Positions 16,170 through 24,664 of a stretch of 64,000 nt of DNA are shown here, piece by piece. The translations under genes were made by a program, and so were the position numbers. The stretch's first letter is position 1, and the number at the start of each line of letters is the position of its first letter. The stretch lies in contig NZ_RSCL01000009.1 of assembly GCF_003991905.1 (NCBI RefSeq), positions 119,894 to 183,893 on the forward strand, written 5' to 3'. Under the pieces are notes generated by a model. It was not told the DNA's origin. It was given only the letters and a program-made list of their open reading frames with translations, and did no database searches. The DNA comes from Dulcicalothrix desertica PCC 7102. Its GTDB lineage: Bacteria; Cyanobacteriota; Cyanobacteriia; Cyanobacteriales; Nostocaceae.

Positions 16170-18095
16170 TCATATAGAATTATTTTGAGTTTTTACCGTT
16201 AAAACTTGGGGTGGTGTGGAATCTGGGGGGTAAATAAAATCTACTTCTACTTTCTTGGTGGCGCCTGCTGCTAATTTTAACGTCACCAAAGCTTCACCTT
16301 GCTGTCCTCTTTTTTGCACCAAATGTAAGTACCTTTGCACTTTCCCCAAACCATCTTCATAACTAACCTTTACTGTACCGCGAAAAAACACTTGCTCGAC
16401 TTGCGGGTTTAAAAATAATAATCTATCGCTTCCACCCTCATCTTTAAGTGGTGTTTGAATTAATACACTTACTGTTTGAGTTTGGTTTGTTGGATTATGT
16501 AAAGGCAAAGTCAAATCATATTCTACACCGTAATTACTATGGGCAAAATATGCTGTATCTGGGTAGCGAGCTAACATAGGAGCGCTCTGTATCTGTTTAG
16601 TAGCTAATGTGACTAAATGTACTGTTCCTAATGGATAGGAAATCGCTTTTCCTGGTTCTGGTATGGTTAATTTTGCGGCGCCAGGGTTGTCAGTAATTAC
16701 TGCTTCCCATTTTGTACCTTGGGAAACACCCGCTACTCTACCGATTACTGTTGGTTCTCTGGGTGGTTCTAATGGGGTGGGGATGGCGTCACGTTTTTCT
16801 GCTAAATTACCTGTGTTGAGTAAATTTTGTAATTCGTTTAAAGTTGGTGGACGATTGGAAGTCATTGCTAAATTGGCAACGTGAATTACACTGTCGCTTT
16901 TCAACCGCATCATTGTTGTGCGACCGTTGGAAGAAGGTGCTTGTACGGGGATTGGTAGGTTTGCTAATATTTGACTTTTTCTGGGTTCTATAATTATTTT
17001 TTCTGAGAAAACGTTTTGCCTAACTCCTCGCAATACTTCACCCATTGTTCTGCTTCCTGGACCCGAATAAACTGTATTTTGGAGATTATCTTGAATGTCG
17101 GGTAACGATATAAAAGGAGCTTGTTGAGTAAGATAGCTGGCGCCGTTTAATACTTCTAGCGTAACAGCTTTATCACCAGGATTATACACGATTATTCCTT
17201 GGTAGACTGTACGGCTTCGAGATGGTGTTGCTGCTCTAATAATATGATGAGAAAAAATATCAAATCTGCCTTGAAACGGGTAATTTAAATGTGCAGCAGG
17301 TGTTTTTTTACCTTCTGGGGGAAAAGTTGATAGTAAAATTCCATCGGTTTCTACCAATTCTGGACTGTTGCTGTTGAAGGTGGGTATAGTATCGAGTTTT
17401 CCTGGTAATGGATATACTTGTTGCGGTTGTACTTCGACCCCAGCGATATATTGCGGGGGAATAGTGTAGATGTTAAGCGCGCGACACATCAATGCTGCAA
17501 CTTCTCCTCTAGTGGCGCCAACTTTGGGTCTTAGTTGTTTGACGTTAGGATAATTAACCACAATACTATTAATTGCGGCAGATGCAACCGAAGTTTGAGC
17601 ATAGTTGGGAATTTCTGCTGCATCTTGAAAGTATGTTCGTAGTGTTTGCGCGGGGTTCGCTACAGCACTGTAATTTTTTGCTCCAGCGATGACACCAATA
17701 ATTTGCGCGCGGGGTATTGCTTGGTTAGGTTGGAATATACCTCCTGGATACCCAGAAAAAAAGCCTTTTTGGAACGCGCTAGATATCGCTTTATATGCCC
17801 AATGGGTTTGCGGAACATCTCGAAATGCTGTAGAACTACGTTTATTTGGCGCCGTAGGAAAAGCATTTAGCATCAAGACAGCTGCCTCTGCACGTGTTAC
17901 CGTTACATTTGGACGAAAAGTATTATCAGAGTATCCTGTAATAAGTTTACGTTCATTGAGTTGTTGAATACAATCAGTAGCCCAGTAGTTTTGAGTGTCG
18001 TTGAATGCGAAGGCACTAGAGGTTGGGAAAATAGCGATGGTTGTAGAAAGGATAAACAAGCGCAGCAAAGATGGCATAGGCAAACTGATTTTCAA
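16170..18095 (-). CDS. S-layer homology protein with DUF3370 domain
   Basis: 641 residues with a signal peptide (LRLFILSTTIAIFPTSSAFA). Three S-layer-homology repeats cover about residues 30-210 (YWATDCIQQLNERKLITGYS, HWAYKAISSAFQKGFFSGYP and a third with TRGEVAALM). The rest is a DUF3370 domain (about 240-640) including YQGIIVYNPGDKAVTLEVLN. SLH domains tether cyanobacterial outer-membrane or envelope proteins to peptidoglycan, so this is an envelope protein of unknown activity. The start could be TTG 18095 or ATG 18077; neither has a clear ribosome-binding site. It is divergent from the cobalamin-riboswitch leader. Confidence 0.88.
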   Translation of the reverse strand: MKISLPMPSLLRLFILSTTIAIFPTSSAFAFNDTQNYWATDCIQQLNERKLITGYSDNTFRPNVTVTRAEAAVLMLNAFPTAPNKRSSTAFRDVPQTHWAYKAISSAFQKGFFSGYPGGIFQPNQAIPRAQIIGVIAGAKNYSAVANPAQTLRTYFQDAAEIPNYAQTSVASAAINSIVVNYPNVKQLRPKVGATRGEVAALMCRALNIYTIPPQYIAGVEVQPQQVYPLPGKLDTIPTFNSNSPELVETDGILLSTFPPEGKKTPAAHLNYPFQGRFDIFSHHIIRAATPSRSRTVYQGIIVYNPGDKAVTLEVLNGASYLTQQAPFISLPDIQDNLQNTVYSGPGSRTMGEVLRGVRQNVFSEKIIIEPRKSQILANLPIPVQAPSSNGRTTMMRLKSDSVIHVANLAMTSNRPPTLNELQNLLNTGNLAEKRDAIPTPLEPPREPTVIGRVAGVSQGTKWEAVITDNPGAAKLTIPEPGKAISYPLGTVHLVTLATKQIQSAPMLARYPDTAYFAHSNYGVEYDLTLPLHNPTNQTQTVSVLIQTPLKDEGGSDRLLFLNPQVEQVFFRGTVKVSYEDGLGKVQRYLHLVQKRGQQGEALVTLKLAAGATKKVEVDFIYPPDSTPPQVLTVKTQNNSI

Positions 18096-18134
18096 TTATT
18101 TTTGTAATGATAAGTAAGAATTAAAGTTTTGGGA

Positions 18135-18347
18135 ACCAAGCATGTGATATAGTTCATATGCTCAAAGTTGGGAAACTCTGGTGAAATTCCGGGACTGTGC
18201 CGCAGCTGTAAACAGTATTGAGTTAAAAGTGCTGAGTGCTGAGTAGATTTATACTCATAACTCAGCACTCAGCACTCAGCACTGAAGAGTCAGAATGCCA
18301 GCTTGAGCAGTGTTAAACTCAACTCCCTGCGTTGCACAGGGAAGGAG
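18135..18347 (+). promoter_or_regulatory. Cobalamin (B12) riboswitch
   Basis: The conserved core is readable: GGTGAAATTCCGGGAC, GTGCCGCAGCTGTAA (18181-18211) and the distal GAGTCAGAATGCCAGC (18287-18302). Between them, where the fold allows a variable arm, CTCAGCA heptads form a 15-bp hairpin (18229-18243 against 18261-18275). A final hairpin CCCTG-loop-CAGGG (18325-18341) abuts the ribosome-binding site GAAGGAG (18341-18347), suggesting control of translation initiation of cobG. Cobalamin binding should shut off the three biosynthetic genes downstream. Confidence 0.9.
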
Positions 18348-18355
18348 ATAGTGCT

Positions 18356-19819
18356 GTGTTCAAAATTTCTGTTGACCAAGTTGATGACCCCCTGCGTTTA
18401 TTAGATAATCCTCTAACTTGTCCAGGATTATTTTACGCTACACCAGCTATTGATGGAGTTATTTCTCGCATCCGCATTCCTTCTGGTATTTTGACTAGTC
18501 AGCAGGTAAGGATTGTCGCTGATTATGCTACTAATTTTGGTGGTAGCGATAAAAATGTTTACGTAACGAACCGTGCAAATCTACAAGTTCGAGGAATAAG
18601 GGGTACAGAAACAGCTTTAATTACTTTGCGTTCTGTGGGTTTAGCTGGAATTCCCGAAGTTGACCATATTCGCAATATTATGTCAAGTCCGACAGCAGGT
18701 ATTGATAAGGATGAACTGATTGATACTCGTTATTTAGTTCGTGAGTTAGATGAGTATATATGTTCGCACAAAGAATTAGGAGGGTTGTCACCTAAGTTTA
18801 GTGTAGCGTTTGATGGTGGTGGGAAAGTGTCGGTATGTCAACAACCAAATGAAATTACATTTGCTGCTGTTAAAGAAAATACATCTATATATTTTCACCT
18901 TTTAATAGGAGGGGAAGCAACCAATATCTTATTAAAACCAGAAGAGTGTATATTCGTAGTTGCCGCTTTCGCACAACTTTACCTCAACGAAGTGGATATT
19001 ACCGAAAAACGCAAACCTCGTTTAAAAAAGCTATTTCAAGAAAAAGGCCTTTCTAAGACTTTAGAACAAGCACAAAAGTATTTACCTTTTTCACTTAATG
19101 TCTCAAATAACACACATACCTTAAATACAAATACTAATTACCATTTAGGCGCCCATCCCCAACGACAAAAAGGTTACTCTTACATTGGAATAGTTTTACC
19201 ACTAGGCAAGCTAAATACAAACCAATTATATAACTTAGCTTCTTTAGTAGATAGCTATGGTAGCAGTGTACTACGATTAACACCTTGGCAAAATATAATC
19301 ATCCCCGATATTAAAAACGAATTTATACCTGAAGTTCAAGAACATATCGAAAATTTAGGATTGCATTGGTCAGTAAATCATATATATAGTAGTCTAGTTG
19401 CTTGTACAGGAAATAAGGGTTGTGCATCTTCTGCTACCGATACCAAAAGTGACGCTCTTGCTTTAGCAGAATATCTACAGCAACACATTACCCTTGATAT
19501 ACCTGTAAAAATTCACTTTACTGGCTGTTCTAAATCCTGCGCTTATCATGGTAAAAGTGATATTACTTTGTTAGGTGCCCAAAAAATTGAAAATAATATC
19601 CTTACAGAAGGGTATCAAATTTTTGTCGGAAGCGAGCAAAATTTCGGCAGAGAAATATATAGTTTTATTAATCAAACTCAATTACCAAAAGTAATATTAC
19701 GGTTACTGCAAGTATATAAACTCCTGCGTAAACATAATCATGATTCCTTTGGGGAATGGGTAGACCAATATACAGTATGTGAAATACAGCACTGGTTAAA
19801 TGCAGGAGGAATTACATGA
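18356..19819 (+). CDS. cobG: Precorrin-3B synthase
   Basis: About 487 residues of the sulfite/nitrite reductase-like fold. Two ferredoxin-like half-domains are evident (PGLFYATPAIDGVISRIRIP and, from ~265, GYSYIGIVLPLGKLNTNQL). The Fe4S4/siroheme-type ligands appear as CTGNKGC and CSKSC. CobG uses oxygen to convert precorrin-3A to precorrin-3B in the aerobic cobalamin pathway. GTG 18356 is chosen over an upstream TTG because GAAGGAG sits 8 bases before it and the upstream codons belong to the riboswitch. Its stop overlaps the next gene (ATGA). Sirohaem-dependent reductases share the fold, but the riboswitch and neighbours settle the call. Confidence 0.9.
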   Translation: MFKISVDQVDDPLRLLDNPLTCPGLFYATPAIDGVISRIRIPSGILTSQQVRIVADYATNFGGSDKNVYVTNRANLQVRGIRGTETALITLRSVGLAGIPEVDHIRNIMSSPTAGIDKDELIDTRYLVRELDEYICSHKELGGLSPKFSVAFDGGGKVSVCQQPNEITFAAVKENTSIYFHLLIGGEATNILLKPEECIFVVAAFAQLYLNEVDITEKRKPRLKKLFQEKGLSKTLEQAQKYLPFSLNVSNNTHTLNTNTNYHLGAHPQRQKGYSYIGIVLPLGKLNTNQLYNLASLVDSYGSSVLRLTPWQNIIIPDIKNEFIPEVQEHIENLGLHWSVNHIYSSLVACTGNKGCASSATDTKSDALALAEYLQQHITLDIPVKIHFTGCSKSCAYHGKSDITLLGAQKIENNILTEGYQIFVGSEQNFGREIYSFINQTQLPKVILRLLQVYKLLRKHNHDSFGEWVDQYTVCEIQHWLNAGGIT

Positions 19820-20445
19820 TGGATTATATTCGCGATGGCAATGAAATTTACCGTCGTTCTTTTAGTATTATTCGTTCGGAAGCTAACTTAGAAAAATTAC
19901 CTACTGACTTAGCGACCGTAGTTGTGCGTCTTATTCATACTTGTGGAATGACAGATATTGTAAATGATTTAAGTGCCTCATTCGATGCAGTCGCAGCAGG
20001 ACGCAATGCACTTAAAAACGGTAAACCAATATTATGCGATGCTCAAATGGTCGCAGAAGGAATTACTAAAAAACGATTGCCTGCTAACAACCAAATAATT
20101 TGCACTTTAAATAATCCTGAAGTGGCTACATTAGCGCAAAAGATGCTCAATACTCGTTCTGCGGTTGCTTTAGAGTTATGGGAACCTTACCTTGAGGGGG
20201 CAGTGGTAGCAATTGGTAACGCTCCTACTGCGTTATTTCACTTACTCGAACTGCTTGATGCTGGAGCAAGTAAACCTGCGGTAATTCTAGGCTTTCCAGT
20301 AGGATTTGTCGGCGCAGCAGAATCGAAAGCAGCGTTGGCAGAAAACAGTAGAGGAGTGCCTTTTATTACTTTAAATGGGCGCCGAGGTGGCAGTGCAATG
20401 GCAGCAGCGGCAGTAAATGCTCTGGCAAAAGAGGAGGAAATATAA
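19816..20445 (+). CDS. cobH: Precorrin-8X methylmutase
   Basis: 209 residues, the usual family length. It moves the C11 methyl group of precorrin-8X to C12, giving hydrogenobyrinate. The catalytic His is in VRLIHTCGM (~43), and family signatures ILCDAQMVAEGI, NAPTALFHLLELLDAG and VILGFPVGFVGAAESK are present. It overlaps the stop of cobG by four bases and is followed after 1 base by cobI, so all three are translated from one riboswitch-controlled message. The equivalent name in the anaerobic pathway is cbiC. Confidence 0.95.
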   Translation: MMDYIRDGNEIYRRSFSIIRSEANLEKLPTDLATVVVRLIHTCGMTDIVNDLSASFDAVAAGRNALKNGKPILCDAQMVAEGITKKRLPANNQIICTLNNPEVATLAQKMLNTRSAVALELWEPYLEGAVVAIGNAPTALFHLLELLDAGASKPAVILGFPVGFVGAAESKAALAENSRGVPFITLNGRRGGSAMAAAAVNALAKEEEI

Positions 20446-20446
20446 C

Positions 20447-21160
20447 ATGTCTTTAGTATCTCAAACAACTGGGCGCCTGTACGGTATCGGTATCGGGCCA
20501 GGAGACCCAGAACTATTAACAATTAAAGCTTTACGGATATTACAAGCTTCACCTGTAGTAGCTTATCCTATATCCGATAAACAGAAACCGCTAGCACGTT
20601 CAATTATTGCTCCATATTTAACAGGAAATCAAATCGAAGTCCCAATGCTTTTTCCTTTTAAACTTGAGGAATCTGCTCAACCTTATTATGACAGTGCCGC
20701 AGAAAAATTAGCCGAATATTTAAATGGTGGTCAAGATGTTGTAGTGTTATGCGAAGGCGACCCGTTTTTTTACGGAAGCTTTATGTATCTTTACACACGC
20801 TTATCACCACAGTTTCATGTAGAAGTAGTACCGGGAGTTTCTTCTATCATGGCAAGTGCATCAGCATTAGGGGCGCCGCTTACCTACCGTAATGATGTAT
20901 TTATGGTGCTATCTTCGATATTAAGCGCAGAAGTATTAACAGAAAAATTAGCAGTTGCAGATGCAGCAGTAATTATCAAACTGGGCAAACATTTTAGAAA
21001 AGTATATGGCGTATTAAAAGACTTAGGTTTAGCAGAACGCGCAAAATACATTGAACGTGCCACAACTAGCACTCAAGTAATTATGCCCTTAGAAAAAGTT
21101 GACCCAGACACAGTACCCTATTTCTCACTGATATTAATACCGAGTAAATGGCAACCTTAA
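20447..21160 (+). CDS. cobI: Precorrin-2 C20-methyltransferase
   Basis: 237 residues of the tetrapyrrole methylase fold: GRLYGIGIGPGDPELLTIKA with the N-terminal SAM loop, VVVLCEGDPFFYGSFMYLY, VVPGVSSIMASASALGAPLT and a final TVPYFSLILIP. CobI/CbiL adds a methyl group at C20 of precorrin-2. ATG 20447 is chosen, with GAGGAGG about 9 bases upstream; a longer in-frame start would lie within cobH. It is the last gene of the cobGHI run, and the next gene is unrelated. Confidence 0.93.
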   Translation: MSLVSQTTGRLYGIGIGPGDPELLTIKALRILQASPVVAYPISDKQKPLARSIIAPYLTGNQIEVPMLFPFKLEESAQPYYDSAAEKLAEYLNGGQDVVVLCEGDPFFYGSFMYLYTRLSPQFHVEVVPGVSSIMASASALGAPLTYRNDVFMVLSSILSAEVLTEKLAVADAAVIIKLGKHFRKVYGVLKDLGLAERAKYIERATTSTQVIMPLEKVDPDTVPYFSLILIPSKWQP

Positions 21161-21199
21161 ATAGATATCATAAATCTATAATACCCCCCAACTGGCGCC

Positions 21200-21874
21200 A
21201 TGTTAGAGTATAACCCGTTGCACTGCTTACCCTCAGCAGAAGACCTACCTGATTCTGACGATACACCCGTGGACAACGAACTACAAGATTATATTCCGCA
21301 TCTACTAAAAACAATTCTCGCCTGGATTTGGAGCAGTCGCAATGATTGGTTCTTTGGCATCGACATGGGTATTTATTACGACCCTGACATTCCAGCAGTA
21401 GTTCCAGATGGGTTTTTGAGTTTAGGTGTACAGCGAGTAATTGATGAAGATTTGCGTTTGAGCTATCTTTTGTGGGAAGAATTAGTTTTGCCAATTTTAG
21501 CAATCGAAGTTGTTTCTCATAGACGACGGGGTGAATATACTAAGAAAAAAGAAATTTACGAACAATTAGGAATTTTATACTATGTTGTTTATAATCCATT
21601 ACGAAAACGCAAAGCACGGTTAGAAATTTATCGACTGGTTCAAGGAAAGTACATATTACAATTAGGTAATCGTATTTGGCTACCAGAACTTAGTTTAGCA
21701 ATTGGTCATGAAAGAGGAACTTTTCAAGGTATTACGCGCGAGTGGTTATATTGGTACAACCAAGATGGTGTTAGATACAAAACACCCGAAGAATTAGCTA
21801 CCGATGCAGAAGAACGCGCGCAAAAATTAGCAGAAAAGTTACGCCAGCTAGGAGTAAATCCTGATGAATTATAA
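21200..21874 (+). CDS. Uma2 family protein (DUF820)
   Basis: 224 residues of the Uma2/DUF820 restriction-endonuclease-like fold, expanded in cyanobacteria. The PD-(D/E)XK-like core can be followed: DMGIYYDPDIPAVVPDGFLS with the acidic residue, PILAIEVVSHRRRGEYTKKK with E-V and the Lys, then YEQLGILYYVVYNP. A charged C-terminal helix (EELATDAEERAQKLAEKLRQ) is typical. The function is unproven; nuclease or transposition-linked roles have been proposed. It is separate from the cob operon and starts at an ATG inside a GGCGCCATG context. Confidence 0.88.
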   Translation: MLEYNPLHCLPSAEDLPDSDDTPVDNELQDYIPHLLKTILAWIWSSRNDWFFGIDMGIYYDPDIPAVVPDGFLSLGVQRVIDEDLRLSYLLWEELVLPILAIEVVSHRRRGEYTKKKEIYEQLGILYYVVYNPLRKRKARLEIYRLVQGKYILQLGNRIWLPELSLAIGHERGTFQGITREWLYWYNQDGVRYKTPEELATDAEERAQKLAEKLRQLGVNPDEL

Positions 21875-21910
21875 ATTGTGTTTTCCAACGCGCGCAAAAT
21901 AAAACCTGTT

Positions 21911-21938
21911 GTAGAGACGTTACATGTAACGTCTCTAC
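21911..21938. repeat. GTAGAGACG palindrome
   Basis: A perfect 28-base palindrome, GTAGAGACGTTACA and its complement. Family members with the same ends and different centres lie at 30682-30709, 37068-37095, 38326-38350, 41597-41692, 50497-50524 and 61336-61363. It lies after the Uma2 gene and could act as a hairpin terminator on either strand. Confidence 0.85.
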
Positions 21939-22123
21939 GTATATTTAATCAGATATTAAATTTTTTCAGATGTAATGTTGCGGATACCCTAGGCTATGAG
22001 TTATACCTGACGTGGATTGATGAAATATATAAATACATCATCAAATAGATAAGTTTTTACGTGATATCACGGTGGAAAAATTGTATCTATTAACTTAATG
22101 GCTATAATTAGAGGTGGGAGCAA

Positions 22124-22786
22124 TTGAAATACGAAATCCGTTATAAACCTGCATTTGCGTCTATTTTTGTCACGCTTAACCCTGGTGACAGCATTATTGC
22201 AGAAGCAGGCACCATGACTAGTATGGATGGTCAGGTATCCATGCAAACTCAGTTCTCAGGTGGTTTAATTTCTGGGTTATTAAAAAAATTTCTCGGTGGT
22301 GAATCTTTATTTGTCAACGAGTTCTCTAATAAAGCTTCTCAACCCTTGACGGTAGTGTTAAACCAGTCTTGCGTTGGTGATATTGAAAAATTTGATTTGA
22401 ATAACGGCGAAATTTGCTTACAACCCGGCGCCTATATAGCTCATACTCCCGGTGTCAAAATGGGTGTAGCTTGGGCTGGTTTTTCGAGCTTTTTTGCTGG
22501 TGAAGGGTTATTTAAGCTCAAATTAAGCGGCAGTGGACAGGTATTTTTTGGCGCCTATGGTGGTATCACCAAGAAGCGTGTAGACGGTGAATTCATTGTT
22601 GACAGCAGTCATTTAGTTGCATATCCAGCAAATATGAAGTTAAATCTTAAACTTGCTGGTGGTTTAATTGGTTCTGTAACTTCTGGGGAAGGTGTCGTTA
22701 GTAAACTTTCCGGTCAGGGAGATATTTATTTGCAGTCCCGCAGTATCGATGGTTTAGTTCGGTTTCTAAGTTCTAAAGTTCGCTAA
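22124..22786 (+). CDS. AIM24/TIGR00266 family protein, copy 1
   Basis: 220 residues, one AIM24 domain of stacked beta-strands. Motifs: YKPAFASIFVTLNPGDSIIA, EAGTMTSMD, GGESLFVNEF and FFAGEGLFKLKLSGSGQVFF. Bacterial members have no settled function; the yeast relative affects mitochondrial membrane architecture. The TTG start is preceded by GAGGTGGGAG at a normal distance. It is the first of three paralogues on one strand with gaps of 25 and 33 bases, so very likely one operon. No signal peptide or membrane helix is visible, so it is probably cytoplasmic or membrane-peripheral. Confidence 0.9.
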   Translation: MKYEIRYKPAFASIFVTLNPGDSIIAEAGTMTSMDGQVSMQTQFSGGLISGLLKKFLGGESLFVNEFSNKASQPLTVVLNQSCVGDIEKFDLNNGEICLQPGAYIAHTPGVKMGVAWAGFSSFFAGEGLFKLKLSGSGQVFFGAYGGITKKRVDGEFIVDSSHLVAYPANMKLNLKLAGGLIGSVTSGEGVVSKLSGQGDIYLQSRSIDGLVRFLSSKVR

Positions 22787-22811
22787 AAGTAAATTAAATA
22801 AAAGTTAAACA

Positions 22812-23498
22812 ATGGATATAAAATTATTACAGCAGCCAGACAGTACAATTGCACGTGTAACAATGCAGGCTGGTGAAGAGTTAGTAGCTGAAGCAGGATG
22901 TATGATTGCCATGAGCGACAATATTAACACCAGCACCACTTTGAGACAAGGAAAAGGAGGAGGTATCCTCGGTGGACTGAAGCGAATGCTCGGTGGTGAA
23001 TCTTTATTTTTGAGCGTTTATCGTTCTCCGGTAAATGGGGGAGAAGTTTTTCTGGCGCCAAAATTAATGGGAGACATTTTACTTTACAAAGTCAATAATA
23101 ATGAGTTAGTTGTACAAGCTAGTTCATATCTTGCTAGTGCTGCGAGTGTAGATATTGATTTAGGATTTCAAGGTTTTAAATCAATGTTTTCTGGAGAGTC
23201 TATTTTTTGGTTAACAATAAGTGGCTATGGTGAAGTTGCACTGACTTCGTTCGGCGCCGTTTATGAAATAGATGTAGATGGTGAATATGTGGTTGACACA
23301 GGTAACATAGTTGCCTTCGAGAAAAGCTTAACATTTAGTATCAGCAAAGCAAATACATCTTGGCTAGGCGCCTTTTTTGGTGGAGAAGGATTAATTTGTC
23401 GATTTAAAGGCAAAGGTAAAGTATATTGTCAAACTCATAACCCTGGCGCCTTTGGTCAATTAGTAAGTTCACAACTACCAGCTATCAAAACCTCATAA
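22812..23498 (+). CDS. AIM24/TIGR00266 family protein, copy 2
   Basis: 228 residues with the same domain as its neighbours: QPDSTIARVTMQAGEELVAE, AGCMIAMSDNI, LGGESLFLSVYR, FQGFKSMFSGESIFWLTISG and DGEYVVDTGNIVAFEKSL. Divergence from copies 1 and 3 is large at the protein level, so the triplication is old. It starts at ATG 22812, 25 bases after copy 1. Three non-identical paralogues in a row suggest a hetero-oligomer; this is inference. No catalytic residues are known for the family. Confidence 0.9.
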   Translation: MDIKLLQQPDSTIARVTMQAGEELVAEAGCMIAMSDNINTSTTLRQGKGGGILGGLKRMLGGESLFLSVYRSPVNGGEVFLAPKLMGDILLYKVNNNELVVQASSYLASAASVDIDLGFQGFKSMFSGESIFWLTISGYGEVALTSFGAVYEIDVDGEYVVDTGNIVAFEKSLTFSISKANTSWLGAFFGGEGLICRFKGKGKVYCQTHNPGAFGQLVSSQLPAIKTS

Positions 23499-23531
23499 TT
23501 TCACCCAACATTACCATCATCAAATATAAAC

Positions 23532-24251
23532 ATGAATAAAATAGCCTACAATATTGAACACTCACCTGCTTACGCTTCGTTAAAAGTTCAATTACAAGCG
23601 CACCAAACTGTAGTAGTAGAATCGGGTGCGATGGCAGCAATGGACCCCTGGATAGAAATGAAAGCCAAAACGAGAGGGGGTTTAATGAAAAGTGTAGCTC
23701 GAATGTTTGCGGGTGAATCACTATTTTTAAGTGACTTTACAGCCAAAGATAAACCCGGTCAATTATATATATCTCCTGGTGTACCTGGAGATGTACAGCA
23801 CTATTACCTAGATGGTAGTAAAGGTTTAATGGTACAATCATCAGGATTCCTTGCATCGAGCGTAACTGTAGAAATTGATACGAAATTTCAAGGATTTAAA
23901 GGCTTCTTCAGTGGTGAATCCTTATTTTTGCTAAGAGCTATTGGTGAAGGAGATATTTGGTTTAGTTCCTACGGTGGTATCGTAGAAATTCCTGTAACAG
24001 GTGAATATGTAGTTGACACAGGTTATATCGTAGCATTTGAAGATACACTCAACTACAAAGTCGAAATGATAGGCGGTTTATCATTTAGAGGACTGAAGAC
24101 AGGGGTTTTAGGTGGAGAAGGTTTAGTTTGTAGGTTTACAGGTACAGGAAAACTGTGGATACAGTCGCGTCAACTTTATAATTTGATAAATTACTTGAAT
24201 GTATTTCGTCCTGTTGAAAGTAGTTCTAGTTCTAGTAGTAGCGACGGGTAA
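23532..24251 (+). CDS. AIM24/TIGR00266 family protein, copy 3
   Basis: 239 residues. Motifs: YNIEHSPAYASLKVQLQAHQ, ESGAMAAMDPWIEMKAKTRG, AGESLFLSDFTAK, FQGFKGFFSGESLFLLRAIG and TGEYVVDTGYIVAFEDTL. The end carries a Ser-rich tail (SSSSSSSS), possibly flexible and derived from a short tandem AGT repeat. It is the last gene of the three-gene set and is followed by a 413-base repeat island that may terminate transcription. Of the three it looks most like the common stand-alone bacterial form. Function is unknown. Confidence 0.9.
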   Translation: MNKIAYNIEHSPAYASLKVQLQAHQTVVVESGAMAAMDPWIEMKAKTRGGLMKSVARMFAGESLFLSDFTAKDKPGQLYISPGVPGDVQHYYLDGSKGLMVQSSGFLASSVTVEIDTKFQGFKGFFSGESLFLLRAIGEGDIWFSSYGGIVEIPVTGEYVVDTGYIVAFEDTLNYKVEMIGGLSFRGLKTGVLGGEGLVCRFTGTGKLWIQSRQLYNLINYLNVFRPVESSSSSSSSDG

Positions 24252-24254
24252 ACT

Positions 24255-24310
24255 GGCAACGGATATAACGGATGTAACGGATGGTTGATTTGTGATAAAC
24301 GGTCTATTTT
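24255..24310. repeat. CAACGGAT-type repeat
   Basis: GGCAACGGATATAACGGATG, TAACGGAT and a distant ACGGTC arm. It belongs to the CAACGGAT...ATCCGTTG family also seen at 39458-39562, 50285-50316 and 63195-63297, always just after a gene end. Confidence 0.75.
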
Positions 24311-24342
24311 TTATACTGCTAAAGGGTAAAATCTAGACTTTT

Positions 24343-24430
24343 GTCATGCTGAGGAACGAAGCATCTATTTGTCATGCTGAGGAACGAAGCATCTATTTGT
24401 CATGCTGAGGAACGAAGCATCTATTTGTGA
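24343..24430. repeat. 28-bp tandem repeat
   Basis: Three exact head-to-tail copies of a 28-bp unit beginning GTCATGCTGAGGAACGAAGC (24343-24426), then a degenerate fourth start. There are no spacers, so it is not CRISPR. An inverted piece of the unit (GATGCTTCGTTCCTCAGCAT) lies at 24550-24569 and could pair with it. Confidence 0.9.
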
Positions 24431-24434
24431 TGCT

Positions 24435-24600
24435 AAGAGGATGTTTGAAAAGTCAGACAAGGTATAAATTGTCATTCTGAGCGGAGCGCAGCGGAACGTA
24501 AGCGAAGCTTTCCCGAAGGGTAGAATCTAGGTTTAACACGTATACTCAGATGCTTCGTTCCTCAGCATGACATTCACGAACACTTTTCAAACATCCTCTA
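24435..24600. mobile_element. MITE-like element with ~17-bp terminal inverted repeats
   Basis: The left end GAGGATGTTTGAAAAGT (24437-24453) is the exact complement of the right end ACTTTTCAAACATCCTC (24582-24598). Both ends are flanked by TAA, a possible 3-base target duplication. The ~160-bp interior codes for nothing and includes an inverted fragment of the neighbouring 28-bp repeat. No transposase is present. Confidence 0.65.
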
Positions 24601-24664
24601 AGGAACGAAGCGTGTAGGGTGGGCAACTGCCCACCTTACGATTTTAACACTACCTTAAAAATAA

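Noticed and set aside
24343-24430. Possible CRISPR array from the 28-bp repeats
   Set aside because: The units are head to tail without spacers and no cas gene is near.
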